In this document: one piece after another, positions 43,364-54,700 of the stretch
Position numbering within the stretch: position 1 is the stretch's first letter
Layout: each line of letters starts with the position of its first letter
Assembly: GCF_036226605.1 (NCBI RefSeq)
Contig: NZ_CP109000.1
Coordinates: 4,460,501-4,524,500 of the forward strand
DNA length: 64,000 nt
Source of the DNA: Streptomyces sp. NBC_00704
GTDB lineage: Bacteria; Actinomycetota; Actinomycetes; Streptomycetales; Streptomycetaceae
Direction of reading: 5' to 3'
Notes under the pieces: model-generated
The model's database searches: none
What the model saw: the letters and a program-made list of their open reading frames with translations, nothing else
Told to the model about the DNA's origin: nothing
Translations under genes and position numbers: made by a program

Positions 43364-43437
43364 GCCGCCTTAGCTCAGATGGCCAGAGCAACGCACTCGT
43401 AATGCGTAGGTCTCGGGTTCGAATCCCGAAGGCGGCT
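43364..43437 (+). tRNA. tRNA-Thr (anticodon CGT)
   Basis: A complete 74-nt cloverleaf: acceptor GCCGCCT/AGGCGGC, D arm GCTC/GAGC, anticodon stem ACGCA/TGCGT with loop CTCGTAA, and T arm TCGGG TTCGAAT CCCGA. The CCA end is not encoded. A remnant integrase lies 140 bases downstream, pointing at the tRNA 3' end, which makes this a likely old attachment site. Confidence 0.97.
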
Positions 43438-43444
43438 CTGCCGA

Positions 43445-43480
43445 AGCCTCAGGACTCACTCGCCGTGACCTGGGGCTTTT
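43445..43480 (+). terminator. tRNA terminator
   Basis: AGCCTCAGG (43445-43453) pairs with CCTGGGGCT (43469-43477), allowing G-T pairs. It is followed by TTT and, a few bases later, another T run. Confidence 0.75.
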
Positions 43481-43577
43481 GCTTTTTCCGGGGCGGAATC
43501 GGGCATGGGGAGCCGTACGGCGGGGGCACCGTGGAAGTGCCTGCGTGAGCGATGCGTGAGCGGAGTCGCTCGGGGAC

Positions 43578-44030
43578 CTACTTCTTGGGCTTGCGGCGTG
43601 TGACCTTCTTGGCAGGCTTGGCCTGGGCTTTCGCCTCGCTCTTCCGCTGGCCGCCCTTGCCGGCGTTCTTGGCCGCGGCCTTCCTTGCCTTCTCCTTCTT
43701 CGCGGCCTTACGCGTGGCCTTCTCGGCCTCGGCCTTGCGCTGGAGGGGACGGCCTTCGCGGTCGCCTCGGCGGCGCTCTTGCCCACGTGGGGGAGCACGC
43801 TCTGGTAGATGTCACGCGTGATCCGGGTGTCGCTGTGCTCGAGGGTGTCCGACACGATGGCGATGTCGGCGGCGAGCGTGAAGGTGGCAGCGCCGTGCCG
43901 CGCATCGTGCAGGCGGATCTGCGGGAGGCCGGAAGCGGCAACCAAGCGCTCGAAGAGGTCGGTCACCTTGCCGGGGCGGAGCCAGGAGCCATCCGTGGTC
44001 GGCCGACTCCGGGTCGGCTTCCTGCCCCCT
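43578..44030 (-). pseudogene. Truncated, frameshifted tyrosine integrase
   Basis: The C-terminal catalytic part of a phage or conjugative-element integrase remains. IRLHDARHGAATFTLA gives the H-x-x-R pair, LEHSDT the second His position, and DIYQSVLPHVG the nucleophilic Tyr. The N-terminal two thirds are missing. After ATAKAVP the frame must shift near 43745-43755 to continue into a Lys/Ala-rich tail (RKAEAEKATRKAAKKEKARK) that runs to a TAG at 43578-43580. Its orientation toward the tRNA fits an int gene next to its att site. It should be inactive. Confidence 0.75.
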
Positions 44031-44140
44031 GGCCGTGCCGTCGGGGTGGGGTGGGGGGTTCGGGTGTTGTGTCCGGGGATCGTCCCTTGGCCGGCGGATT
44101 CCCGGCCGGGAAGCGGGAGTTGGCGGCGGGGAAATGGCGA

Positions 44141-44190
44141 TTGACAGCGTGAACCAGCCAACCAGATAGTCATCTTCACATTATGAAGAT
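44141..44190 (+). promoter_or_regulatory. Promoter and inverted repeat before the LamG gene
   Basis: A perfect TTGACA (44141-44146) and GATAGT (44165-44170) are separated by 18 bases. Immediately downstream, ATCTTCA (44172-44178) and TGAAGAT (44184-44190) form an inverted repeat with a five-base spacer over the expected transcription start. This is a typical repressor arrangement. The stretch is AT-rich compared with its flanks. From 44031 to 44140 I see nothing. Confidence 0.55.
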
Positions 44191-44207
44191 TGTATGAGAG
44201 GTCTGGC

Positions 44208-47200
44208 GTGGCTGAAAGAACTCGGGGGAGAGCTGCCGTCGGCGCTGTCTCCCTACTGGTCGGGGCGTTGCTCACCGGCCAGATACCAGGGGCGTCCCTG
44301 CCCACCGCGGTCGCGCAGTCCTCGGACACGGCGGGGACGGGGTCCCGGGTCGCCGACGATCCCGCACCGGACACCCTTTCCCCCGCCGTCGACCGGGCGC
44401 GGGAGCAGGCCCGGAAGGCCGGCAAACGGGTCGAGGTCGTCTCCGAACGCGGCGCGAGCCGTGAGCTGTTCGTCAATCCCGGCGGCACCCTCACCGAGAT
44501 CACGCACCTGGAACCGGTGCGCACCCGGCGGGCGGGCCGGTGGGTCGACATCGACACCGGTCTGCGGCGGGTGGACGGCGTGGGCATCGCGCCCGTGGCC
44601 GCCGCCAACGACGTGGTGTTCTCGGCGGGTGGCAGCAAGGACCCGCTGGTCAGGATGGTCAAGGCGGGCCGCGAGCTGTCCTTGTCGTGGGCCGGGGCCC
44701 TGCCCGCGCCGGTGCTCTCCGGGTCGTCCGTGACCTATCCGGAGGTCCTGCCGGGGGTGGACCTGCGGATGACCGCGGAGCCCGACGGCTTCTCCCAGGT
44801 CGTCGTCGTCAAGAGCGCCGAGGCGGCCGCCAACCCCGCGCTCGCCGAACTGCGGCTGCCCATGACGGGCAAGGGGCTCACCGTCCGTCCCACCGCCGAC
44901 GGCGGGCTCCAGGCGGTCGACTCCCAGGCGGGCGGTGTGGCCTTCGAAGCCGCGCAGCCGGTGATGTGGGATTCCCGCGAAGCCGGAGCGAAGACGAGCA
45001 CGGGCACGGAGGCCGGGGGTACGGTCCCCTCCGCCAAGTCCGCGCCCTCCGCCAAGTCCGCACCTTCTGTCGCGCCCTCCGTCAAGTCCGCGGCCGGGAA
45101 GGCTGTTTCGGCCGCCGCTCCCGTTGCCGACGAGCTGTACGAGGGGCCCGGCGAGACCTCGGCGCGGGCCGACGTGGACGCCTCGGTGTCCGGGAACGCC
45201 CTCCTCCTCACCCCCGACCCGGAGCTGCTCTCCGGCGGGGACACGCACTACCCGGTGTTCATCGACCCGTCCTGGTCCTCGCCGCGCGCGTCCGCGTACG
45301 CGATGGTCTCCCGCGCCTACCCCGACTCGGACTTCTACAAGTTCGACGGCGCCGCCGACTCGGGCATGGGCTTCTGCCCGCCGAACTTCACCGGTCTCAA
45401 GTGCGCGCCCAACGACGCCAAGCGGCTCTTCTACAAGCTGCCCGTCACCAGTTTCGCGGGCAAGAGCATCACCAGCGCCGAGTTCGTCGTGCGGGAGACG
45501 TTCGCCTACAACTGCACCAAGCAGCCGGTGGAGTTCTGGCGCACCAAGCCGCTCACCTCGACGACGTCCTGGAACGACCAGAAGGCCTCCGGCTACTGGA
45601 TCGACCAGATGCCGACCGTGACGGCGGCCAAGGGCGCGACCGCCTCCTGCCCGGACGGCGACCTGGAGTTCAACGCCAAGGACGCGGTCGCCTGGGCCGC
45701 CGCCAACAAGCAGACGTCGCTCACCTTCGGTCTCAAGGCCCCCAACGAGAGCGCCGAGAACCAGTGGAAGCGCTTCGCGGGCAACGGCTTCCTGCGCGTC
45801 GAGTACAACAACCCGCCGAACCAGCCCAAGCAGTCCCAGCTGACCATGTCTCCCGGAGGGACCTGCACGCTGGCGCCCAAGGCCGTCAACGTCATTCCCA
45901 AGGCGACGGCCGTCCTGTCGGACCCCGACAAGGACCAGGTGTACGCCGAGTTCAAGGTCGAGTGGGACGCGGGCGACGGCTGGAAGCAGCACTGGGACTC
46001 CGGCCGTATCGGCCCCAAGGCCTCCGGGCAGGCGTACACGATCACGCTCCCGTCGACGATTCCGCAGAACACCAAGACGGCGTGGAGCGTGCGCGCCTCG
46101 GACGGCAAACTGTGGGGACCCTGGAGCTACGCGGGTGACACCCAGACCGGCTGCTACCTGACCTACGACTCCAAGCACCCGGCCGCGCCGACCGTGGCCT
46201 CCGCCCAGTACCCCGCCTCGCACACCGACGACCCGCTCGATCCCTGGCTGGACGGCGTCGGACGCTACGGCCGCTTCACCATCGACTCGACCGCGGCGGA
46301 CGTGACCAAGTACTGGTTCGGCCTGAACGCGGACCCGACCTCGGCCAACGAGCGCAAACCCGCGTCGCCCGGAGCGCCCGTCTCCATCGACGTGATGCCG
46401 ACCCGGCCGGGGCTCAACACCCTCTACGTGCAGGCCTGGGACGCCAACAACAACGACAGCACGATCGGCTCCTACCAGTTCCGGGTGGCCACCGGCCAGT
46501 CCGAACGCGCCGCCTGGACCCTCGACGCCCCGGCCGGCTCGACGCAGGACCCGGGCGACGGCGGAGACCGTCCCGCCCAGCTGGACGGAACCGCGGCTCT
46601 CGGTGAACCGGGCGTGCGCGGCACGGCCCTCGCCCTGAACGGCGACGCGGCCACGGACGGTTACGCGGCCGCCGGCCCGCATCTGCTGGAGACCGACGGC
46701 GACTACACCGTCTCCACCTGGGTGCGCCTCGACTCGGACGCCGGCACCGCCACGGCCGTCAGCGTCGACGGCACCTACCACGCGGGCCTCTACCTCGGGT
46801 ACGAGGGAGGCAGCAAGCGCTGGGCGCTGCGCGTGCCCACGAAGGACGCCGCGGGCGCCGGCTTCGCCGTCCAGCAGGTGCTGTCACCGGCCGCGCCGGA
46901 GATCGGCAAGTGGACCCACCTCGCCGCCGTGCGGGACGCGACGGCCGGGAAGTACACCCTGTACGTGGACGGCGTCGCGGCCGGCACGTCCGCCGTGTCC
47001 ACCCCCTGGCACGCCGCCGCGAACCTCCAGTTCGGCCGGGCCAAGTACAACGGGGCCTACGTGGACCCGTGGAAGGGTGCCATCGACGAGACCGCCGTCT
47101 ACGACCGTCCGCTGGCCGCGGCGGACATCGGCCGGCTGGCCCGCCAGGAGCCGGTGACCACCGGCCGTCCGGCCAAGGCGGTCTGGAGCTTCGACGACCC

Positions 47201-48560
47201 CGCCTCCTCGCGGGTCGCGCGCGGCGCGAGCCAGGTGAACCCGCTCGTCCTCAAGGGAACCGGCGCCGCGTTCGGCGTCCCGGGGAACGTGTCCGGCGCC
47301 CTGGACCTCAGCTCCGCCTCGGGCGGCTACGCGAGCACCGCCGGACCGGCGGTCAACACCCTGCGCAGCTTCTCGGTGGCCGCCTGGGCGAAGCTGCCCC
47401 GGACGGAGTCGGACACGGCGCAGATCATCGCGACCCAGGCGGGCGCCCAGCAGAGCGGCTTCGAGCTGTACTACTCGGGCTCGTACCGCCGCTGGGTCTT
47501 CAACCGGTACAACTCCGACACGGCCGGGGTCCAGCCCACCCGGGCGATGGCCAACCTCGGCAAGCCCGCCGCCGACCAGGTCTACCCCGGCGACAGCTGG
47601 CACCACCTCCTCGGCGTGTACGACTCCACGCTGAAGGAGCTGCGGCTCTTCGTGGACGGCGGCCTCGTCTCCACGGTGCCGTTCACGCCCGCTCCGTGGG
47701 ACGCCACCGGCCCGGTGCAGGTCGGCGCGGGATCGTACGGCGCACGGCCCGACTCGTTCTTCAAGGGGCAGATCGACGACGTGCGTCTGTACGACCGGGT
47801 GGTCTCCAAGGACGAGGCCGGTGACCTGTTCAAGCAGCATCCGCAGGTCAAGGGCCGCTGGAAGTTCGACGCCACGACGGCGGGCACGCCGGCCTCCAGC
47901 CCGGACGACACCGCAGGCAAGCGGTCCGCGGTCCTGGCCTCCCAGGCCGCCGTGCAGCCCGGCGCGGGATGGGTCGGCGCGGGCGGTCTCGTCCTCGACG
48001 GACTGGACGACTACGCCGCCGCCCCGACGGTCCCGGTGAACACCAAGGAGAGCTTCACGGCCACCGCCTGGGTGACCACCGCGGCGCGTCCGCAGAAGAA
48101 GGTCACCGTCCTGTCGGCGGAGGGAGCCGTCAACAGCGCCTTCACCGTGCGCTACGCGCCGGACCCCGCGGACCCGGAGAACAGCGGCGGCTACGAACTG
48201 GAGCTGCCCGGCGCGGACACGGCCGGCGCGGCCCGGCCGGTGGTACGGCACTCGGCCTTCCAGTCGGAATTCGAGTGGGACCACCTGGCCGTCGTCTACG
48301 ACGCCTTCGCCGACGAGGCGCGGCTGTACGTCAACGGTCATCTGGAGCAGGTCGAGGACGCCATGTCGTGGCGGGCCAACGTCCAGCCGTTCCAGGCGAC
48401 CAAGCAGCTGCAGTTCGGACGCAACAAGGAGAACGGGACCACCGGCGAGTACTGGCCGGGCGTGATCGACGACGTGTGGATCTTCTCCGGCGTGGCGAGC
48501 GAGGCCCAGATCGCCAAGCTCGGCAACGGGGAGTCCCTGGACACGGTCCCAGGCCCGTGA
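44208..48560 (+). CDS. Large secreted LamG-domain protein
   Basis: A 1450-residue exported protein. A signal peptide of about 35 residues has a hydrophobic core GAVSLLVGALL and a cleavage site near AVAQS. Residues about 40-330 are a conserved N-terminal domain with VDLRMTAEPDGFSQVVVVK, ending in an Ala/Ser/Lys linker. About 340-545 resembles a DNRLRE-type carbohydrate-binding fold (YPVFIDPSWSS). A fibronectin-like part follows. Three LamG/concanavalin-like domains occupy about 768-990, 990-1220 and 1220-1440. Such proteins commonly precede RHS genes in Streptomyces. GTG 44208 has GAGAGG six bases upstream; TTG 44190 is an alternative. Confidence 0.85.
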   Translation: MAERTRGRAAVGAVSLLVGALLTGQIPGASLPTAVAQSSDTAGTGSRVADDPAPDTLSPAVDRAREQARKAGKRVEVVSERGASRELFVNPGGTLTEITHLEPVRTRRAGRWVDIDTGLRRVDGVGIAPVAAANDVVFSAGGSKDPLVRMVKAGRELSLSWAGALPAPVLSGSSVTYPEVLPGVDLRMTAEPDGFSQVVVVKSAEAAANPALAELRLPMTGKGLTVRPTADGGLQAVDSQAGGVAFEAAQPVMWDSREAGAKTSTGTEAGGTVPSAKSAPSAKSAPSVAPSVKSAAGKAVSAAAPVADELYEGPGETSARADVDASVSGNALLLTPDPELLSGGDTHYPVFIDPSWSSPRASAYAMVSRAYPDSDFYKFDGAADSGMGFCPPNFTGLKCAPNDAKRLFYKLPVTSFAGKSITSAEFVVRETFAYNCTKQPVEFWRTKPLTSTTSWNDQKASGYWIDQMPTVTAAKGATASCPDGDLEFNAKDAVAWAAANKQTSLTFGLKAPNESAENQWKRFAGNGFLRVEYNNPPNQPKQSQLTMSPGGTCTLAPKAVNVIPKATAVLSDPDKDQVYAEFKVEWDAGDGWKQHWDSGRIGPKASGQAYTITLPSTIPQNTKTAWSVRASDGKLWGPWSYAGDTQTGCYLTYDSKHPAAPTVASAQYPASHTDDPLDPWLDGVGRYGRFTIDSTAADVTKYWFGLNADPTSANERKPASPGAPVSIDVMPTRPGLNTLYVQAWDANNNDSTIGSYQFRVATGQSERAAWTLDAPAGSTQDPGDGGDRPAQLDGTAALGEPGVRGTALALNGDAATDGYAAAGPHLLETDGDYTVSTWVRLDSDAGTATAVSVDGTYHAGLYLGYEGGSKRWALRVPTKDAAGAGFAVQQVLSPAAPEIGKWTHLAAVRDATAGKYTLYVDGVAAGTSAVSTPWHAAANLQFGRAKYNGAYVDPWKGAIDETAVYDRPLAAADIGRLARQEPVTTGRPAKAVWSFDDPASSRVARGASQVNPLVLKGTGAAFGVPGNVSGALDLSSASGGYASTAGPAVNTLRSFSVAAWAKLPRTESDTAQIIATQAGAQQSGFELYYSGSYRRWVFNRYNSDTAGVQPTRAMANLGKPAADQVYPGDSWHHLLGVYDSTLKELRLFVDGGLVSTVPFTPAPWDATGPVQVGAGSYGARPDSFFKGQIDDVRLYDRVVSKDEAGDLFKQHPQVKGRWKFDATTAGTPASSPDDTAGKRSAVLASQAAVQPGAGWVGAGGLVLDGLDDYAAAPTVPVNTKESFTATAWVTTAARPQKKVTVLSAEGAVNSAFTVRYAPDPADPENSGGYELELPGADTAGAARPVVRHSAFQSEFEWDHLAVVYDAFADEARLYVNGHLEQVEDAMSWRANVQPFQATKQLQFGRNKENGTTGEYWPGVIDDVWIFSGVASEAQIAKLGNGESLDTVPGP

Positions 48561-48580
48561 CCCGCAGGTAGCAGGTAGCT

Positions 48581-48634
48581 GTCCGCGATCCGCGATCCGC
48601 GATCCGCTGTCCGCAGTCCGCGATCTGCGATTCG
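48581..48634. repeat. 7-bp tandem repeats after the LamG gene
   Basis: About eight units of the type GTCCGCG/ATCCGCG follow the stop codon by twenty bases. They lie in the 214-base spacer before the RHS gene. Confidence 0.8.
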
Positions 48635-48686
48635 TGACCCGTAGCTCGCACCCTTCCGGACGGTCGCGGCGACGCGTTCCCTCCCG

Positions 48687-48719
48687 GCCCGTGGGCCCGC
48701 ATCCGGCGGGCCCACGGGC
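48687..48719 (+). terminator. Hairpin between the LamG and RHS genes
   Basis: GCCCGTGGGCCCGC (48687-48700) pairs perfectly with GCGGGCCCACGGGC (48706-48719). It could terminate the LamG transcript or partly uncouple it from the RHS gene, whose TTG start is 55 bases further on. Confidence 0.65.
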
Positions 48720-48774
48720 TCCGCACGCGACCGGACCGACCCCACCCCACCCACCAACGTAAGGACCATTCGGG

Positions 48775-51700
48775 TTGTCCAGACCCATACGGCCGCCTCG
48801 CGCGGGCCGCTTCCTCCGGTACACCACCCTGGCGGTGACCGCGCTCATGGCCGGCTCGCTGCTCCAGGCCGAGCCGGCGCTGGCCGCGCCGACGTCGGGC
48901 GGCGTCCGGCACACCTCGCCCGTCGAGGCCGACCGTCCCGTGCCCGGCAAGGCGCTCAAGACCAAGCCGCGCAAGGCGGACGGGCTGGCGCGGGGACCGC
49001 GCCGTGCGCCCCGCGCCGCCTGGCCGGCGGCCGGCTCCGCACTGGTCGAGCTGCCCACGACCACCACGACCACCGGGGCCACCACGACCACCCCGGTCGC
49101 CCCCACCAATCCGTCCGCCCCCTCCGCCTCGTCCGCCTCCTCCGCCCCGTCCGCCCGGGTCCCGTACGCGGGTCGGAAGGCGGCGGGCGCGAAGGGCGCA
49201 CGACCCGCCGTCGCACAACTGCCCGTGCCCGGCCTGCCCGTCCGGCTGTCGGCCGCCCCTGCGGCGACCGGCTCCGCCAGGGCCCAGGTGCGGCTGCTGC
49301 CCAAGGACACCGCCCGCGGCCTCGGCCTCGACGGCGTCCTGGTGTCCGTCGCCGCCGCCGGTCCCGCGAAGGCGTCCGCCGGCGCCCGCAGCGTCGGCGT
49401 CAGCATCGACTACTCCGCGTTCGGGGAGGCCTACGGCGGCGACTACGGCGCGAGGCTGCGCCTGGTCACCCTGCCCTCCTGCGCGCTGACCACGCCGAAG
49501 CTGCCCCGCTGCCGTACGACGACGCCGGTGGCCGGGCGCAACGACAGCGAGAAGCACACGGTCTCCGCGGACTCCGTCGCGCTGCGTCCCGCCGCCTCCG
49601 CCGTGCTCCTCGCGGCGGTGGCCGACCCGGACGGCGGCTCCGCGGGCGCCGGCGACTACACCGCGACCCCGCTGTCGTCGTCCGCCGCATGGCAGACCAG
49701 TCTCCAGACGGGCGACTTCTCCTGGTCCTACCCGCTGACCGCGCCGACCGTGCCCGGCGGACTGCTGCCCAAGCTGTCCGTCGGCTACTCCTCCGGCGCC
49801 GTCGACGGCCAGACCACCTCCAGCAACAACCAGTCCAGCTGGGTGGGTTCGGGCTTCGACATGAACACCGGCTTCATCGAACGGCACTACAAGCCGTGCG
49901 GCGAGGACGGCTCCTGGAGCAGGGACGACGCCCCCGGCGACCAGTGCTGGGGCTACGACAACGCCACCATCAGCTTCAACGGCCGCGCGGGTGAACTGAT
50001 CCCGGCCGGCAAGGACGTCTGGCGGATCCGCAACGACGACGGGACCCGCGTCGAGAAGCTCAGCGACGCCGCCGGGCGCGCGAACGGCGACAACGACGGC
50101 GAGTACTGGAAGGTGACGACCACCGACGGCCTCCAGTACTTCTTCGGCTACAACCGCCTCCCCGGCTGGAGCACGGGCAAGCCCGAGACGAAGTCCACCT
50201 GGACCGTGCCCGTCTTCGGCAACGACGCCGACGAGCCCTGCCACCAGGCCACCTTCGCCGCGTCCTGGTGCCGGCAGGCCTGGCGCTGGAACCTCGACTA
50301 CGTGGTCGACCTCCAGGGCAACGCCATGTCGTACTGGTACGACCCGGAGACCAACTCCTACGGCCGCAACCGCGTGGCCGCCGACGACACCTCCTACGAG
50401 CGCGGCGGCGTCATCGACCGCATCGAGTACGGCCGGCGCAGCGACACGATGTACTCCGCCAAGGCGGTCGGCAAGGTCGTCTTCACCAACACCGAGCGGT
50501 GCATCGAGGCGACGGCCGCCGCCTGCGCCGCCACGGAGATCGAGAAGAACCCCAACCGGTGGGAGGACACGCCCTACTACCTCAACTGCAAGGCGGGCAC
50601 CGACTGCGACAAGGGCCGCTTCTCGCCGTCCTTCTGGTCCCGCAAGCGGCTGACCAAGGTCACCACGCAGGTCCTTCAGCCCTCGGGCGACTACGCGGAC
50701 GCCGACGCCTGGACCTTCGCGCAGAAGTGGGGCGACGCGGACATCGACCGCTCCCTGCTCCTGGAGTCGATCCAGCACACCGGCCTGTCCGCCACCCCGT
50801 CGATCACGCTGCCCAAGGTGACCTTCGGCTACAAGCAGGGCCCCAACCGGCTCGACCGGCTCGGTGACGGCATCGCGCCCTTCATCAAGTACCGCCTCGC
50901 CAACATCTCCGACGAGTCGGGCGGCTCGATCGACGTCGCCTACTCGGAGCCCGAGTGCGACTTCGCCGCACTGCCCGCGCCCGAGACCAACACCACCCGC
51001 TGCTTCCCGCAGTACTGGCAGCCCGCCGGCGCCCCGGACCCCGTCCGGGAATGGTTCAACAAGTACGTCGTCACCCAGGTCGTCGCGACCGACCGCACCG
51101 GCGGCTCCGACGACATGGTCACCAGGTACGCCTACCTGGACGGCGCCGCCTGGCACTACGCCGACGACGACGGACTGACCAAGGAGAAGTACAAGACCTG
51201 GTCGCAGTGGAACGGCTACGGCCGCGTCCAGGTGCAGTCGGGCGGCTGGGACGGCATGCGCTCGCTGAGCGAGCACTGGTTCCTGCGGGGCATGGACGGC
51301 GACCGCAAGAACGCCGCCGGCGGCACCAAGGCGGTGACCGTCTCCGACGGCGAGGGCGGCAGCCTCACCGACCACGAGGCCTTCCAGGGCACCGAGTTCA
51401 AGACCGTCGACTACACCGGGCCGGGCGGCACGGTGGAGAGCAAGACCGTCACCACGCCCTGGCGGAAGGAGACCGCCAAGCGGGTGCGGGACTGGGGCAC
51501 GGTCACCGCGAACCTGACCGGCACGGCCGCGACCCGCACCTGGGACCGCAAGCACGACGGCGGCTGGCAGCAGACGTCCACCACGTCGAAGTACGACGAC
51601 CTGGGACGCGTCATCGAGGACAGCGACCTCGGTGAGGCCGCGTCCGGCGACGAGCAGTGCACCACCACCCAGTACGCCGACAACGCCACCACCTGGCTGC

Positions 51701-54700
51701 GGTCCCTGCCCAAGCAGGTCGAGGTCCTCGACGTGCCGTGCGGCACGGCCGTCACCTACCCCGCCCACCTGCTCTCCCGCAAGCGCAACACCTACGACTC
51801 CCTCGCCTTCGGCGCGGCGCCGACCCGCGGCCTGCTCACCAAGCAGGAGGAACTGGTCGGCTACACGGGGACCACGCCCGACTACCGCTGGAAGACCAGC
51901 GCCTACGACGGCTACGGGCGGGTCAAGTCCACCGCCGACTCCTCGGGGGCGACCAGCACGACCGTCTTCACCGCGGCGACCACCGCCAAGCCCGCCACGC
52001 TCACCGTGACCGGCACCGAACTCGTCGCGGGCACGCCGTCCAGCGCGCAGTCCGTCGTGACAGAGTTCGACGGCGTCCGTTCGCTGCCCACGGCCTCGAT
52101 CGACGCCAACGGCCGGCGCAGCGACGCCGAGTTCGACGCGCTGGGCCGGCTCACCAAGGCCTGGCTCGCCAACCGGCCCAAGGCCTCCAGCCCCACGCCG
52201 AGCCTGGAGTACGGCTACCGGATCGCGGAGGGCGACATCGCCGCGGTCGTCGCCCGGAAGCTGACGAACGACGGCGGCCAGCAGTCGTCCTACATCCTCT
52301 ACGACGGCTGGCTGCGGCCACGGCAGTCGCAGTCCGCGGGCCCCGACGGCGGCCGGCTGATCGACGACACGTTCTACGACAGCCGCGGTCTGGTGGCGCG
52401 CAAGTACGCGCCGTACTACGCGGCCAAGGCGCCGGAGCCCAAGCTCTTCGGCGTGACCGAGCAGGGCTCGGTGGACACCCAGACGGTCAGCGAGTACGAC
52501 GGCCTGGGCCGCCAGACCGTCAGCCGGACGCTGCGCGGCAACGGCGTGGGCGTGGAGCTGTCCCGCACCACGACCACCTACAGCGCCGACCTCGTCACCG
52601 TCGACCCGCCGGAGGGCTCCACGCCGACCGCGACGGTGCTCGATGCGGCGGGCCACACCACCGAGCTGCGCGAGTTCCACGGAGCCTCGCCGGCCGGCGC
52701 CTACGACAGCACCCTGTACGAGCACGACGCCGACGGGCACCTGACGAAGGTCACCGCCCCCGACAAGACGGTCCGCACCTACACCTACGACCTGCTGGGA
52801 CGTCAGCTCACCTCCACCGACCCCGACTCGGGCGCCACCAGGACGACCTACGACGACGCGGACCGGGTCACCACCGCCACCGACGTCGCCCGTCAGAAGA
52901 CGCTCGCGTTCGTCTACGACCGGCTCGGCCGGCACACCGAGACCCGTGAGAACTCCGTCACGGGCCCGCTGCTGGCCTCCTGGACCTTCGACACCGTGCG
53001 CAAGGGTTACCTGGGCAGCTCAACCCGCTACGTCGGAGGCGCGGGCGGCGCCCGGTACACGCAGACGATCAACGCCTACGACAACCTGTACCGTCCGCTG
53101 CGCACGACCGTGTCGATCCCGTCCACGGAACCCGGACTGGGCGGCTCCGCGGGCGTCAGCTACCAGACCAACACCACCTACAACCTCGACGGGACCGTCA
53201 AGTCCGCCAGCTACCCGGCGGCGGGGAACCTGCCCGCCGAGGTGGTCGCACCGACCTACGACGGCCTCCAGCGCGTGGTGAAGGCCGAGGGCCTCAGCAC
53301 ATACGTCGGCAACGCGCGTTACAGCCTCACCGGGAAGCTGGAGGAGCTGGAGCTGGGCGACGCGGGCAAGCGGGTCTGGATCAACAACACGTACGAGCCG
53401 GGCACCCAGCTGCTGTCCACCAGCCGCGCCGAGCGCGAGGGCGTGGCCGGGGTCGACCGGGCGGTCACCTACGCCTACGACGAGTCGGGCAACGTCGACT
53501 CGGTCACCGACGCCTCCCGTCAGGGCACCGACCGGCAGTGCTTCCGCTACGACTACCTCCAGCGGCTGACCGAGGCGTGGACCCCGGCCGGGGACTGCGC
53601 GTCGGCCCCCGCCGCCACCGCCCTCGGCGGACCCGCGCCCTACTGGCAGTCGTACACCTACACGGCGGCGGGCAACCGCGACACCGACACCCGGCACGAC
53701 CCCACCGGGACGACCGCGGGAGACGTCACCCGCACCTACCGCTACAACGAGAACGGCAAGGGGCAGCCGAACACCCTGACGTCGGTCTCCTCGACGGGAG
53801 CCGTCACCGGCAAGGACACGTTCACCTACGAGCCCGGCGGCGGCACGGAGTCCCGCACGCCGAGCGGCGGGGCGAAGCAGACGTTCGCGTGGGACTCCGA
53901 GGGCAACCTCGCCTCCGTCACCGAAGGCTCCGCGACCACCCAGTACCTGTACGACGCCGACGGCAAGCGGCTGATCAGCCGCGGTCCCGGCGGTGTGTCG
54001 ACGCTGTACCTGGGAGCCACGGAGATCACCTGGACGAAGGCCACCGGGAAGACGACCGCCCGGCGGTACTACGACCTCGGCGGCGCGAGCGCCGTGCGTC
54101 AGGACGACGGCAAGGTCTCCTTCGTCGTCGCCGACCCGCACGGCACCGGTGAACTCGCCGTCGACGCCGCCACCCAGGCCCTGGTGCAGCGCCGCACCAT
54201 GCCGTTCGGCGAGGTCCGCGGCACGGTGCCGCCGGCCGGAAGCTGGCCGGGCACCAAGGGCTTCGTCGGCGGCACGCAGGACGCGACCGGATTCACCCAC
54301 CTCGGGGCCCGCGAGTACGAGCCGGGGACGGGCCGCTTCCTCAGCGCCGACGCGGTGATCGACCCGACGGACCCGCAGCAGCTCAACGGCTACGCCTACG
54401 GGCACAACAACCCGCTGAAGCGCAGCGACCCGACGGGCAACTACGACCCGGACATGATGGCCTGGTGCCAGGACAACCCCGGCAAGTGCCAGGGCGGCCG
54501 GATCATCCCGAGCAAGCCCTCGAAGCCCAAGAAGAACCCCAACCCCGGGATGGGCAAGAAGCGCGCCCATATGCCGACGGTGCAGAACGAGCGCCTCGAG
54601 AAAATCATCAAGGAGCTGTACATCCGGCCGCAGGTGGCGGACAAGGATGTGGTGGGCGACGGAAAGACGGCCACGGCCCTCATCGAGGAAATGAACGAGG

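Noticed and set aside
48331-52935. A 1534-residue open frame on the - strand inside the RHS and LamG genes
   Set aside because: It is antisense to genes with clear YD-repeat and LamG motifs, and its composition is Arg/Gly/Val-rich without motifs. Long antisense frames are expected at this GC content.
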